NCBI GenBank assembly: GCA_964353865.1
Contig: CAYGXJ010000118.1
Span: forward strand, 12,498-76,497
Direction of reading: 5' to 3'
DNA from: RBG-16-64-43 sp964353865
GTDB taxonomy: Bacteria; Chloroflexota; Anaerolineae; Anaerolineales; RBG-16-64-43
Length of the DNA stretch: 64,000 nt
Shown here piece by piece: positions 1 through 7,943 of the stretch. Position numbers and translations under genes: made by a program. A model generated the notes under the pieces. It had not been told where the DNA came from and did no database searches. It saw only the letters and a program-made list of their open reading frames with translations. Numbering within the stretch: position 1 is the stretch's first letter; the number at the start of each line of letters is the position of its first letter.

Positions 1-144
1 TATCTGCGCCAGGGCGGCGCGGTCTACACCCGGCACGGGCACATGCGAGGCCAGGCGGTAGATCACGAGCAACGCCAGCGTGATGAGCAGCCGGTTGCGC
101 AGGTCCTGAGCGGTCCATAGATGACGCAAGGCCGAACGGCGCAT
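1..144 (-). CDS. secY: Protein translocase subunit SecY, N-terminal fragment
   Basis: The first 48 codons of SecY, the channel subunit of the Sec translocon in the inner membrane, run off the left edge of the window. The start is the ATG at 144. The visible peptide has the family's N-terminal shape: a short basic stretch containing LRNRLLITLALLVIYRL, the first transmembrane helix, then the HVPVPGVD loop. It follows rplO by 24 bases, the usual end of the spc block. The rest of the gene lies outside the window. Confidence 0.9.
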   Translation of the reverse strand, partial: MRRSALRHLWTAQDLRNRLLITLALLVIYRLASHVPVPGVDRAALAQI

Positions 145-168
145 GCTCTGGCTCCTTAGTCTCCACCG

Positions 169-621
169 CTAGGCGGCGGAGAACTCCTCCACGGTGCCGC
201 CCGCCGCCTCGATCTTGGCGCGGGCTCCTTTGCTGACGCGCTGCACATGAATGGTCAGCGCCACTTTCACCTCACCCCGGCCGAGGATGACCACCGGCAG
301 TTCGGGGCGGCTGAGCAGCCCCTGGCCCGCCAGCGACTCGGGCGTGACCCGCGTGCCGGCCGGAAGCGAGGCCAAGGTCTCCAAGTTGACCTCGTTGTAT
401 ATCGTCCGATGGAGCGGATCGAATCCGCGCTTGAAGGGCAGACTCCGGAAGAGCGGCAGGTTACCGCCCTGGAAATACAGCCCGGGGCCCCCGCCCTGGC
501 GCGCGCCCTGGCCTTTCGTGCCGCGCCCGGCCGTCTTGCCTTGCCCGGCGGAGGTGCCGCGGCCGACACGCTTCTTGCGATGCGTGGCGCCGGGGTTGGG
601 CTTGAGCTCATGCAGTTTCAT
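169..621 (-). CDS. rplO: Large ribosomal subunit protein L15
   Basis: L15 of 150 residues, a late-assembly protein of the 50S subunit. The N-terminal MKLHELKPNPGATHRKKRVG and the glycine-rich GRGTSAGQGKTAGRG segment (about residues 21-35) are diagnostic. Its ATG overlaps the stop codon of rpmD by one base (TAATG), which implies translational coupling. It sits between rpmD and secY as in most bacterial spc operons. Confidence 0.97.
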   Translation of the reverse strand: MKLHELKPNPGATHRKKRVGRGTSAGQGKTAGRGTKGQGARQGGGPGLYFQGGNLPLFRSLPFKRGFDPLHRTIYNEVNLETLASLPAGTRVTPESLAGQGLLSRPELPVVILGRGEVKVALTIHVQRVSKGARAKIEAAGGTVEEFSAA

Positions 622-863
622 TACGCCTTCTCCTTGCCGGACGGCGCGGCCTCGACGCTGACCAGGTGAGCCACCTTGGCCAGCATGCCGCGCAGTTGAG
701 GCGTGTCTTCCTGCTCGACGACTTGATTGATGTGCCGCAGGCCCAGCGCCGCAATGGTGGCCTTGTGGCGGTAAGTGTTGCCGATCGGGCTGCGCACCAG
801 GCGCACGCGCACGCGCCCTGCCGCCTGGCTGGCGCGCGCTCGGGGTTTGGATGGACTAGTCAC
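621..863 (-). CDS. rpmD: Large ribosomal subunit protein L30
   Basis: L30 of 80 residues, a small 50S protein. The core reads VRLVRSPIGNTYRHKATIAALGLR, typical of the family, with a short basic N-terminal extension and a longer C-terminal tail than the usual 60 residues. The start is GTG at 863 and overlaps the 3' end of rpsE by 8 bases. The stop is shared with the start of rplO. These overlaps point to tight coupling of rpsE, rpmD and rplO. Confidence 0.95.
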   Translation of the reverse strand: MTSPSKPRARASQAAGRVRVRLVRSPIGNTYRHKATIAALGLRHINQVVEQEDTPQLRGMLAKVAHLVSVEAAPSGKEKA

Positions 864-1395
864 TCTTCCTCCGCTCCCAGAAGGGCTTCAGGCTTTCGGC
901 CGGCTTGCCGCGCATGGCGGCCAGCTTGGCCGGGTCGTACAGCCGCTCCAGGGCATCCACCGTGGCTCGCACCACATTGAGGGTGTTCGCCGATCCGAGC
1001 GACTTGGTAAGGATGTCGCGCACGCCGGCGGCCTCGAGCACGGCGCGCACGCCGCCGGCCGCGATCACTCCCGTGCCGGGCGAAGCCGGCTTGAGCAGGA
1101 CCATGGCCCCGCCGCAGCGACCGGTCACTTCATGCGGGATGGTCGTGCGCGATAGCGGGATGGCCTTCATAACGTGGCGCGCACGCTCAGTGCCCTTGCG
1201 AATCGCATCCGGCACCGTGCGGCTCTTGCCCATGCCAATGCCGACCCGGCCGTGGTTGTCGCCCACCACCACCACCGTGCGAAAGGAGAAGTGGCGGCCG
1301 CCCTTGACCACTTTGGCGACCCGGGCGATGTCGATCACGCGCTCGTCAAATTCCGACTTTTCCTCAACCCGGACGTTTCTCTCGTTTCGTGGCAT
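856..1395 (-). CDS. rpsE: Small ribosomal subunit protein S5
   Basis: S5 of 179 residues, a 30S protein involved in decoding fidelity and the mRNA entry channel. The N-terminal double-stranded-RNA-binding part (VIDIARVAKVVKGGRHFSF, about residues 20-38) and the GDNHGRVGIGMGKS motif are clear, as is the C-terminal LLKPASPGTGVIAAGGVRAVLE. It lies between rplR and rpmD in spc order. The ATG is at 1395. Confidence 0.97.
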   Translation of the reverse strand: MPRNERNVRVEEKSEFDERVIDIARVAKVVKGGRHFSFRTVVVVGDNHGRVGIGMGKSRTVPDAIRKGTERARHVMKAIPLSRTTIPHEVTGRCGGAMVLLKPASPGTGVIAAGGVRAVLEAAGVRDILTKSLGSANTLNVVRATVDALERLYDPAKLAAMRGKPAESLKPFWERRKSD

Positions 1396-1409
1396 GTCTC
1401 ACTCCCGCG

Positions 1410-1778
1410 CTAGAACTCGAGCCCGGCCTCGCGCGCACCATCCGCCAGCGCACGCACGCGACCCTGATAGCGGTACCCGCCGCGATCGAAAACGACGGCG
1501 GCAATGCCCTTCGCCCGCGCCCGCTCGGCCAGGAGCTTGCCCACTTCCTTGGCTTGCTGGCTCTTGTTGAGGCCTTTGAGCCTCTCGGCCAGACCGCGGT
1601 CGAGGGTCGAGGCCGCAGCCAGTGTCTGCCCGCGCTCGTCGTCAATCACCTGGGCGTACACTTCCGCCAGGCTGCGGAAGACGCTCAGCCGCGGGCGCGC
1701 GGTGGTGCCGCTGACGGTGCGGCGGATATGCATGTGGCGGCGCTTGCGCGCCTGAGTTCGAGATTTGTGCGCCATCAT
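1410..1778 (-). CDS. rplR: Large ribosomal subunit protein L18
   Basis: L18 of 122 residues, a 5S rRNA-binding protein of the 50S central protuberance. The segment VSGTTARPRLSVFRS and the end VFDRGGYRYQGRVRALADGAREAGLEF are characteristic. The N-terminus has two adjacent ATG codons (1778 and 1775), so the exact start is uncertain by one codon. It is spaced 8 bases from rplF and 14 bases from rpsE. Confidence 0.96.
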   Translation of the reverse strand: MMAHKSRTQARKRRHMHIRRTVSGTTARPRLSVFRSLAEVYAQVIDDERGQTLAAASTLDRGLAERLKGLNKSQQAKEVGKLLAERARAKGIAAVVFDRGGYRYQGRVRALADGAREAGLEF

Positions 1779-1786
1779 CTCACCTG

Positions 1787-2338
1787 TTACTTGGCAGCGG
1801 CCTTGCCGGCCTTGCCCGCCTTGTGGCGAACTCGTTCCCCGACGTAGCGCAGACCCTTGCCCTTGTACGGCTCGGGCGGCCGGATCTTGCGCAAGTCGGC
1901 GGCCACCTGGCCGACGAGTTCCTTGTCGTATCCGCTCACCTGAATGATGCGCGTCTTCTCCTCCACACTGAAGCCGATGCCCGCCGGCGGTTTGACCACC
2001 ACCGGATGCGAGAAGCCCACGCTCACGACCAGGTTCTTCTCCTTAAGCTCGGCGCGATACCCCACCCCTTCGAGTTGCAGCTGCTTGGAGTAGCCCTGGC
2101 TCACCCCGGTGACCATGTTCTGGATCAGCGCACGGGTCATTCCGTGAAATGCGCGCCAGCGCCGCTCGTCGCTTTCCCGCTGTACCGTCAACTCTTCGCC
2201 CTGCTGGGCGATGGTCATGCCGTGCGGGAAAGAGCGGGTCAGCTCGCCCTTCGGGCCGCGCACGTGCACCTGGGTGCCGGTGACCTCCACCTCGACTCCG
2301 GCCGGGATCTTCACCGGCATTCGTCCAATTCGCGACAT
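1787..2338 (-). CDS. rplF: Large ribosomal subunit protein L6
   Basis: L6 of 183 residues, a 50S protein near the factor-binding site with two similar alpha/beta domains. MSRIGRMPVKIPAGVEVEV at the start and the C-terminal RKIRPPEPYKGKGLRYVGE are hallmark L6 sequences. The tail is Lys/Ala-rich (HKAGKAGKAAAK). It lies between rpsH and rplR as expected for the spc block. Confidence 0.97.
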   Translation of the reverse strand: MSRIGRMPVKIPAGVEVEVTGTQVHVRGPKGELTRSFPHGMTIAQQGEELTVQRESDERRWRAFHGMTRALIQNMVTGVSQGYSKQLQLEGVGYRAELKEKNLVVSVGFSHPVVVKPPAGIGFSVEEKTRIIQVSGYDKELVGQVAADLRKIRPPEPYKGKGLRYVGERVRHKAGKAGKAAAK

Positions 2339-2383
2339 GCCATCCTCCTTGCGCCCGTTCTGGCCGTGCTGCGCCAGGCGCGC

Positions 2384-2794
2384 CTACCAGACCTTGCAGA
2401 TCACTTCGCCGCCCACACCCAGCTTGCGGGCGCGCGCGCCGGTCATCACGCCCTTGGGCGTTGAGAGAATCGTTACCCCCAGGCCCGACAGCACGCGCGG
2501 GATCTCGTTACGTCCGGCATACACCCGCCGCCCCGGGCGGCTGACGCGCTCGAGCCCGGCGATCACTGGGCGCCGCTCGCGGCGCTCGCCGACATACTTG
2601 AGGTGGACGCGCAGCGCGGAGAACTTGCCCTCTTCGTCGACCACCTCGAACTTGTCGATGTAGCCTTCGTCCTTGAGGATCTGCGCCAGCGAGGCCTTAA
2701 TGCGCGAGGCAGGCATAGCCACGACGGCATGCCCGGCCATCAGCCCGTTGCGGATGCGGCACAGCATGTCGGCGATAGGATCCGTAATGGTCAT
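2384..2794 (-). CDS. rpsH: Small ribosomal subunit protein S8
   Basis: S8 of 136 residues, a primary 16S rRNA-binding protein and, in model species, the translational repressor of the spc operon. It opens with MTITDPIADMLCRIRNG and ends with the conserved STPKGVMTGARARKLGVGGE. The length is normal (about 130). No obvious S8-binding mimic was recognised in the nearby mRNA by eye. Confidence 0.97.
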   Translation of the reverse strand: MTITDPIADMLCRIRNGLMAGHAVVAMPASRIKASLAQILKDEGYIDKFEVVDEEGKFSALRVHLKYVGERRERRPVIAGLERVSRPGRRVYAGRNEIPRVLSGLGVTILSTPKGVMTGARARKLGVGGEVICKVW

Positions 2795-2834
2795 GAGACA
2801 GCTCTCCTTCCGATCCAGAAGGGCACACCCGCCC

Positions 2835-3017
2835 CTACCACGAGGCCTTCGTCACGCCGGGGATTCTCCCCGCCAAGGCCTGCTCGCGGAAGCAAATCCG
2901 GCACATTTGGAACTTGCGCATATAGCCCCGCGGCCGGCCGCACAGGCGGCAGCGGTTGCGCACTTGCACCGGGTACTTGCGGCGGGTCTCACGAATGACA
3001 ATCGATTTCTTGGCCAT
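2835..3017 (-). CDS. rpsN: Small ribosomal subunit protein S14, zinc-binding type Z
   Basis: S14 of 60 residues, the short zinc-containing form. The two CxxC pairs, CRLC and CRIC, are both present and should bind one zinc ion, and the protein ends in the usual KASW. It replaces the longer zinc-free S14 used by enterobacteria. It is only two bases downstream of rplE, so the two genes are almost certainly co-translated. Confidence 0.96.
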   Translation of the reverse strand: MAKKSIVIRETRRKYPVQVRNRCRLCGRPRGYMRKFQMCRICFREQALAGRIPGVTKASW

Positions 3018-3019
3018 GC

Positions 3020-3568
3020 TCAGGCCCCTTTCCGGAACGGCATACCGAGTAGCTGCAGCAGGCGCCGGCCCTCTTCATCGTTGCGCGCGCTGGTCACAAT
3101 CGTCACCTCAAACCCACGCGCCTTGTCGATCTTGTCGTACTGGATTTCCGGGAAGATCAACTGCTCGCGCAGGCCGAGGGTGTAGTTGCCGCGCCCATCG
3201 AAGCTGTCCTCGGGCGCGCCGCGGAAATCGCGCACCCGCGGCAGGGCCACGTTCATCAGCCGGTCGAGGAACGACCACATGCGCTCGCCACGCAGAGTGA
3301 CCATGGCGCCGATGACGCGCCCCTCGCGCAACTTGAAGTTGGCGATGCTCTTGCGCGCCTTGGTCACCACCGGCTTCTGGCCGGCGATAATCGTCAGGTC
3401 GCCCACCGCCGCCTCGAGCGCCTTGGGGTTGTCGAGCGCCTCGCCCAGCCCGATATTGACCACGATCTTGCGCACCTGCGGCACCTGCATTGGATTGGTG
3501 TAGCCGAAATCGCGCCGCAGGGCAGGCACAATTTCCGTTCGATAGCGTTCCAGCATGTTGTGAGCCAT
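3020..3568 (-). CDS. rplE: Large ribosomal subunit protein L5
   Basis: L5 of 182 residues, which binds 5S rRNA and contacts the P-site tRNA. Characteristic stretches are NPMQVPQVRKIVVNIGLGEA near the N-terminus, KPVVTKARKSIANFKLREG in the middle and the FPEIQYDKIDKARGFEV segment near the end. The ATG is at 3568. It lies between rplX and rpsN in normal order. Confidence 0.97.
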   Translation of the reverse strand: MAHNMLERYRTEIVPALRRDFGYTNPMQVPQVRKIVVNIGLGEALDNPKALEAAVGDLTIIAGQKPVVTKARKSIANFKLREGRVIGAMVTLRGERMWSFLDRLMNVALPRVRDFRGAPEDSFDGRGNYTLGLREQLIFPEIQYDKIDKARGFEVTIVTSARNDEEGRRLLQLLGMPFRKGA

Positions 3569-3589
3569 GGCTCTTCTTCACTCCAGCGG

Positions 3590-3910
3590 CTAGGCGTCGA
3601 TTACGGCGTGGCAATTCTTGCACACCCGCACGCGCCGTTCGCCCTGTGGCTGGCGGCCCACCCGCGACGCTTCACCGCACTTGGGGCAGACCAGCATCAC
3701 GTTCGAAAGATGCAGCGGCCCAGGAAACTCAATAATGCCCGGGGTCAGCGCCCGGCCTTGGGTCTGGACCTGGCGCTTGTGCTTCTTGCGCAGGTTGACA
3801 CCTTCCACCACCACGAAGTCGGCGCTCGGGATGACGCGCAGCACCTGGCCGCGCTTGCCGCGGTCCTTCCCGCTCAGCACTTCGATCGTGTCGCCCTTCT
3901 TGATGTTCAC
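3590..3910 (-). CDS. rplX: Large ribosomal subunit protein L24 with C-terminal zinc ribbon
   Basis: L24 of 106 residues, an early assembly protein of the 50S subunit. The N-terminal KOW motif reads VNIKKGDTIEVLSGKDRGKRG. The C-terminal part carries CPKC and CKNC, two CxxC pairs found in a subset of bacterial L24 proteins and absent in E. coli. I chose the GTG at 3910 because a GAGGAG Shine-Dalgarno sequence lies about 5 bases upstream. The open frame extends to 3985 but the extra 25 residues do not look like L24. Confidence 0.93.
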   Translation of the reverse strand: MNIKKGDTIEVLSGKDRGKRGQVLRVIPSADFVVVEGVNLRKKHKRQVQTQGRALTPGIIEFPGPLHLSNVMLVCPKCGEASRVGRQPQGERRVRVCKNCHAVIDA

Positions 3911-3950
3911 AGTCGGCTCCTCATCCTGCGCGCGAACCCGTACGGTCGCG

Positions 3951-3969
3951 GCCCCAGATCCTCTGGGGC
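3951..3969 (-). other. Intercistronic hairpin between rplN and rplX
   Basis: A perfect inverted repeat, GCCCCAGA with TCTGGGGC separated by three bases, lies between rplN and the rplX start. There is no T-run on the 3' side, so it is unlikely to be an intrinsic terminator. It could be an mRNA processing or stability element, or could tune rplX translation. Confidence 0.5.
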
Positions 3970-3973
3970 ATGT

Positions 3974-4021
3974 CCCCTTGAACACCTCGGGGGCCAGCCC
4001 CTACAAGACTTCGGGGGCCAG
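3974..4021 (-). repeat. Imperfect 24-base tandem duplication of the rplN 3' end
   Basis: Two adjacent 24-base units (3974-3997 and 3998-4021) match at 20 of 24 positions. The upstream unit encodes the last residues of L14 (LAPEVL) plus the TAG stop, and the second copy lies just past the stop. It looks like an old tandem duplication across the end of the gene. Confidence 0.75.
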
Positions 4022-4372
4022 CGAGACGATCTTCATGAAGCCCTTCTCGCGCAACTCGCGCGCCACCGGCCCGAAAATGCGGGTGCCTCTGGGGTTCTCA
4101 CCGTCGGCATCCAATATGACGGCCGCGTTGTCGTCGAAGCGGATGTACGACCCATCCTCGCGGCGGTACTCTTTGGTGGTGCGCACGATGACGGCCTTGA
4201 CCACTTCGCTCTTCTTCACCGCCCCCTGAGGCGCGGCGGATTTCACGGCGGCCACCACCACGTCGCCGATGGAGCCTGTCTTGCGGCGCGAGCCGCCCTG
4301 GATGTGGATCACCAGCAACTCGCGCGCGCCGGTGTTGTCGGCCACCGTCAGGCGCGTCTCTTGCTGGATCAT
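4001..4372 (-). CDS. rplN: Large ribosomal subunit protein L14
   Basis: L14 of 123 residues, part of intersubunit bridges B5 and B8. MIQQETRLTVADNTGARE is the standard start, and ENPRGTRIFGPVARELREKG (with KIVSLAPEVL after it) the standard end. The first ATG overlaps the 3' end of rpsQ by 4 bases. The final codons lie within a 24-base tandem duplication (see the repeat entry). Confidence 0.97.
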   Translation of the reverse strand: MIQQETRLTVADNTGARELLVIHIQGGSRRKTGSIGDVVVAAVKSAAPQGAVKKSEVVKAVIVRTTKEYRREDGSYIRFDDNAAVILDADGENPRGTRIFGPVARELREKGFMKIVSLAPEVL

Positions 4373-4662
4373 GCCGCACCTCCGGTGTTGGCCGCGTCAG
4401 GCGAAACCGCCACCTGCTGCCCGCGCAGCAGGACCTTTTCCACTACCCAGCGCTTGCTGTGCGAGAGCGGGCGGCTCTCTACGAGTTCCACCTTATCGCC
4501 CAGGCTGCAACCCAGCGGGTCGTGGGCCATGAATTTCGATGAGCGGTGCACCACTTTGCCGTACAGCGGGTGGCGCACGGTGTAGTCCACACGCACGACC
4601 ACGCTCTTGGTCATGCGGGCGCTCACCACGGTGCCGATCATGCGGCGGCGTTCGTTGGTCAT
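4369..4662 (-). CDS. rpsQ: Small ribosomal subunit protein S17
   Basis: S17 of 97 residues, a primary 16S rRNA-binding protein. The OB-fold core reads MIGTVVSARMTKSVVVRV, followed by HPLYGKVVHRSSKFMAHDP and the ESRPLSHSKRW motif. It overlaps rpmC upstream and rplN downstream by 4 bases each, so rpmC, rpsQ and rplN form a translationally coupled run. Confidence 0.97.
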   Translation of the reverse strand: MTNERRRMIGTVVSARMTKSVVVRVDYTVRHPLYGKVVHRSSKFMAHDPLGCSLGDKVELVESRPLSHSKRWVVEKVLLRGQQVAVSPDAANTGGAA

Positions 4663-4874
4663 GCCTGCTGTCCTTCCCCTTCCACCGCGAGCTCCCGCTC
4701 GCGCACAAGCGTTTCGATGCGGGCGATGGTGCGGCGCACGACCTTGAGCCGGGTGTAGTCCGACAGCTGGCCCATGGTGAACTGGAAGCGCAGCTTCATA
4801 TACTCGTCGCGCGTTTCGTCGAGCTTGGTGCGCAATTCGGCGGTTGCCAGGGCGCGCAGTTCTTCAACGTTCAT
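4659..4874 (-). CDS. rpmC: Large ribosomal subunit protein L29
   Basis: L29 of 71 residues, at the polypeptide exit tunnel and part of the docking site for trigger factor and SRP. MNVEELRALATAELRTKLDE and the C-terminal RRTIARIETLVREREL are typical. The ATG at 4874 overlaps the rplP stop (ATGA), which decides the start. The open frame continues far upstream, but that part lies inside rplP and is not family-like. Confidence 0.95.
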   Translation of the reverse strand: MNVEELRALATAELRTKLDETRDEYMKLRFQFTMGQLSDYTRLKVVRRTIARIETLVRERELAVEGEGQQA

Positions 4875-5305
4875 GCCGCCTCCTCGCCGCGCCCGGTCTC
4901 CAAGCGCGCGATGGACTTGGTGCGCAGCGCGAGCTTGAAGGCGGCCCGCTCCAAGGCCTCCATGGCAGCCTCTTCGGGGAGACCACCCACCTCGAAGATA
5001 ATGCGCCCAGGCTTGACCACCGCCACCCAGTGATCCACCGCGCCCTTGCCCTTGCCCATGCGGGTCTCGGCGGCCTTGCGGGTCACCGGCTTGTCGGGGA
5101 AGATGCGGATCCAGATCTTCCCACGGCGCTTCATTGAATGGACCAAGGCGCGGCGAGCCGCTTCGATTTGGCGTTGGGTCATCCAGCCGGGCTCCAAGGC
5201 TTGCAGCCCCCACTCACCGAAGGCCAACTCGGTGCCACGGGTCTCGTGGCCCTTCATGCGGCCGCGCATTTGCTTGCGCCATTTCACACGCTTCGGCAAT
5301 AGCAT
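4871..5305 (-). CDS. rplP: Large ribosomal subunit protein L16
   Basis: L16 of 144 residues, near the peptidyl-transferase centre and the A-site tRNA. It starts MLLPKRVKWRKQMRGRMKG, and RIFPDKPVTRKAAETRMGKGKG (about residues 67-88) is the conserved core. It is followed by rpmC with an ATGA overlap and preceded by rpsC with a 52-base gap. Confidence 0.97.
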   Translation of the reverse strand: MLLPKRVKWRKQMRGRMKGHETRGTELAFGEWGLQALEPGWMTQRQIEAARRALVHSMKRRGKIWIRIFPDKPVTRKAAETRMGKGKGAVDHWVAVVKPGRIIFEVGGLPEEAAMEALERAAFKLALRTKSIARLETGRGEEAA

Positions 5306-5357
5306 TGCGTCACCTCACTTCGCCGCGCAGATGGGCTGGCCACCCCGCGCAGCACGG

Positions 5358-6038
5358 CTACTCGCTGACGTAGGCGCCTTCGGTCGCCGGCATGTTCGTC
5401 TCTTCCGCCTCGGGGCGCGCTTCACCCCGGAAGATCCACACCTTGACCCCGATCCGCCCAAAGGTGGTCAGGGCCTCGGCCCGCGCAAAGTCCACGTCGG
5501 CGCGCAGCCATTGCAGCGGCACCCGGCCTTCGCGCACCCATTCGGTGCGGCGCATCTCGCTGCCCGAGAGACGCCCGGCGCACATCACCTTGATTCCCTT
5601 GGCGCCCTGGCGCATGGCCGAGCTCACCGCGCGCTTCATCGCCCGGCTGTGGCCGATGCGCCGCTCGAGCTGGCGCGCAATATTGTCGGCCACCAACGGT
5701 GCTTCCAGGTCGGGCGCATTCACTTCCACCACCTTGAGGTCCACCTTGCAGCCGGTGAGCTGCTCCAGGTGCTGGCGCAGTTCTTTCACCGTGGCCCCCT
5801 TGCGCCCGATAAACACCCCGGGCTTGGCGGTGTGCACGAACACGCGCACCAGGTTATGGTTGCGTTCGATCTCCACCCGCGCGATGGCCGCGCTGGTCGC
5901 GTCCTTGAGAATCAGGCGGCGGATGGCGATATCCTGGTGCAACTGGCTGGCGTACTGCTTGCCGCTCGCGAACCAGCGGCTGTCCCAGCTCTTGTTGATT
6001 CCCAGGCGAAATCCGATCGGATGTACTTTGCGCCCCAT
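5358..6038 (-). CDS. rpsC: Small ribosomal subunit protein S3
   Basis: S3 of 226 residues, with an N-terminal KH domain and a C-terminal domain at the mRNA entry and helicase site. MGRKVHPIGFRLGI starts the protein, GVFIGRKGATVKELRQHLEQL is the KH GxxG region (about residues 78-98), and the GIKVMCAGRLSGSEMRRTEW segment (about residues 147-166) is the classic C-domain. The length is normal. Confidence 0.97.
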   Translation of the reverse strand: MGRKVHPIGFRLGINKSWDSRWFASGKQYASQLHQDIAIRRLILKDATSAAIARVEIERNHNLVRVFVHTAKPGVFIGRKGATVKELRQHLEQLTGCKVDLKVVEVNAPDLEAPLVADNIARQLERRIGHSRAMKRAVSSAMRQGAKGIKVMCAGRLSGSEMRRTEWVREGRVPLQWLRADVDFARAEALTTFGRIGVKVWIFRGEARPEAEETNMPATEGAYVSE

Positions 6039-6097
6039 AGCATCTCCTGGCCCGGTGCCGGCCGTCGCCCCGCAGGGTGCGCCGTGCTCCGGAATCC

Positions 6098-6442
6098 CTA
6101 CTCGGCCGTCACTTCGCGCAAGGTGATGGTGACGTGCGACGTGCGCCGCAGAATCGGCTTGAATCGTCCGCGCGCACCGAAGCGCCGCCAGCGGCGGGTC
6201 GGTCCTTCATTGGCGAAGACCCCGCTCACCACCAGATCCTCCGTGCGCCAACCGGCGTTCTCTTCGGCATTGGCCATAGCCGAGCGCAGCAGCTTGGCCA
6301 CATCGTGGGCCGCGGTCTGCGGCAGGCTTTGCAGGAGGGCCAAAGCCTGCGGCGCCTTGCGTCCGCGAATGACGTTGATGACGCGCCGCATCTTTTGCGC
6401 CGAGGAGGGTGCGAAGCGCAGGGTTGCTCTGACCTCTTCCAT
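6098..6442 (-). CDS. rplV: Large ribosomal subunit protein L22
   Basis: L22 of 114 residues, whose beta-hairpin lines the nascent-peptide tunnel. The sequence VRATLRFAPSSAQKMRRVIN resembles the usual AxxRxxxxSPxKxRxVxD start, and the hairpin region GPTRRWRRFGARGRFKPILR is at residues 75-95. It is three bases downstream of rpsS. Confidence 0.96.
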   Translation of the reverse strand: MEEVRATLRFAPSSAQKMRRVINVIRGRKAPQALALLQSLPQTAAHDVAKLLRSAMANAEENAGWRTEDLVVSGVFANEGPTRRWRRFGARGRFKPILRRTSHVTITLREVTAE

Positions 6443-6445
6443 GGA

Positions 6446-6763
6446 CTATCCCTCCTTGGCAGCGGGGGCCGGCACCGCGGGCGTGGCCGCCGTGGTGGCA
6501 GCTTCTCGCGTCACATGCCCGCGAAAGGTGCGCGTCGGGGCGAATTCGCCCAGGCGGTGGCCCACCATGTTCTCGGTGACATAGATCGGCACGTGTCGCC
6601 GGCCGTCGTGAACCGCGATGGTGTGGCCCACCATCTGCGGGAAGATCGTGCTGGCGCGGCTCCAGGTGCGAATGACCTTCTTCTCGCCGCGCTGGTTCAT
6701 GGCCTCGACCTTCTTCAAGAGCTTCGGTTCGACGAACGGCCCCTTCTTCAGCGATCGCGACAT
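6446..6763 (-). CDS. rpsS: Small ribosomal subunit protein S19
   Basis: S19 of 105 residues, in the head of the 30S subunit. MSRSLKKGPFVEPKLLKKVE, TWSRASTIFPQMVGHTIAVH and GEFAPTRTFRGH are the conserved blocks. It has a longer Ala/Pro-rich tail (about 20 residues) than E. coli S19. It lies between rplB and rplV. Confidence 0.97.
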   Translation of the reverse strand: MSRSLKKGPFVEPKLLKKVEAMNQRGEKKVIRTWSRASTIFPQMVGHTIAVHDGRRHVPIYVTENMVGHRLGEFAPTRTFRGHVTREAATTAATPAVPAPAAKEG

Positions 6764-6793
6764 TTTCTTGCCTCCACACTAATCCCGGACGCT

Positions 6794-7636
6794 TCAGGCC
6801 TTCTTGCGCTTGGGCACCCGGCGCCGCACGATGAACTGATCGGTCAGCTTGTTGTTGCGCGTGCGCTTGCCGCGGGTGGGTTTGCCCCACGGGCTCTTCG
6901 GGCTGGGCATGCCCGTCGGCTGCCGGCCTTCGCCGCCGCCGTGCGGATGGTCGCGCGGCGACATGGCCGTGCCGCGCACCGTCGGGCGCACGCCGCGGTG
7001 GCGGCTGGCACCGGCCTTGCCCAGCTTCACGTTGCGCCGCTCCACATTGCCCACAACGCCGATCGTTGCGTAGCAGGTCTGCCTCACCAGACGCACCTCA
7101 CCCGAAGGCAGGCGCACCTGGGCATACTCGCTTTCCTTGGCCAGGATCTGCGCGCCGGCACCCGCCGAACGCACCAGCTGCCCGCCGCGCCCGTCCTGCA
7201 ATTCCACATTGTGCACCAGCGTGCCCACCGGAATCTGCGAGATGGGCAGCGCGTTGCCCGCGCGGATCTCGGCCTGCGGACCCGCCATCACCGTGTCGCC
7301 CACCTTGAGGTCGAGCGGGGCGATGATGTAGCGCTTCTCGCCGTCGGCGTAGACCACGAGTGCAATGCGCGCCGAACGATTCGGATCGTATTCGATGTGC
7401 GCCACGCGCGCTGCGATATCGCGCTTGTCGCGCTTGAAATCGATGAGACGAATGTGACGGCGCTCGCCGCCGCCGCGATGGCGGACGGAGACCTTGCCCT
7501 GTACGTCGCGACCGCCGTGCCCGCGGCGGGGCACGATCAGCGAGCGCTCGGGCCGTGCACGGGTGACCTCTTCGAAGGTCGGCCCGGCCATGCCCCGGCG
7601 ACCGGGGGAGGTGGGTTTGAACTTCTTCACCGGCAT
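6794..7636 (-). CDS. rplB: Large ribosomal subunit protein L2
   Basis: L2 of 280 residues, essential for subunit joining and close to the peptidyl-transferase centre. The motif GVRPTVRGTAMSPRDHPHGGGEG (about residues 215-237) contains the conserved HPHGGGEG loop, and the C-terminus SPWGKPTRGKRTRNNKLTDQ is standard. The ATG at 7636 is four bases from the end of rplW. Confidence 0.98.
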   Translation of the reverse strand: MPVKKFKPTSPGRRGMAGPTFEEVTRARPERSLIVPRRGHGGRDVQGKVSVRHRGGGERRHIRLIDFKRDKRDIAARVAHIEYDPNRSARIALVVYADGEKRYIIAPLDLKVGDTVMAGPQAEIRAGNALPISQIPVGTLVHNVELQDGRGGQLVRSAGAGAQILAKESEYAQVRLPSGEVRLVRQTCYATIGVVGNVERRNVKLGKAGASRHRGVRPTVRGTAMSPRDHPHGGGEGRQPTGMPSPKSPWGKPTRGKRTRNNKLTDQFIVRRRVPKRKKA

Positions 7637-7640
7637 GAGA

Positions 7641-7943
7641 TTATCCCTTCACCCCTTCGAAGATCGGGATGGTGCCCTTGGACAGGGTGACGATCGCCTT
7701 CTTGAATTCCGAGCGGCGGACCCGCAGGCGGCGGTTGCGCAGCGAGCGGGTGCGCTTCATGGGCACGATCAGCATGTTGACCTTGGCCACCTCGACGTTC
7801 TCGAACAGGGTTTCGACCGCTTCCTTGACCTGGGCCTTGGTGGCGCCGGGCGCCACCTCGAACACGTACTGATGGCGCTTGCTGGCCAGGAAGGTGGTCT
7901 TCTCGGTGATGATCGGGCGCTTGAGGATCTCGTAGATCGTCAT
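7641..7943 (-). CDS. rplW: Large ribosomal subunit protein L23
   Basis: L23 of 100 residues, the main docking site for trigger factor at the tunnel exit. MTIYEILKRPIITEKTTFLA and YVFEVAPGATKAQVKEAVETLF are diagnostic. It overlaps rplD by 4 bases at its start. Confidence 0.97.
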   Translation of the reverse strand: MTIYEILKRPIITEKTTFLASKRHQYVFEVAPGATKAQVKEAVETLFENVEVAKVNMLIVPMKRTRSLRNRRLRVRRSEFKKAIVTLSKGTIPIFEGVKG

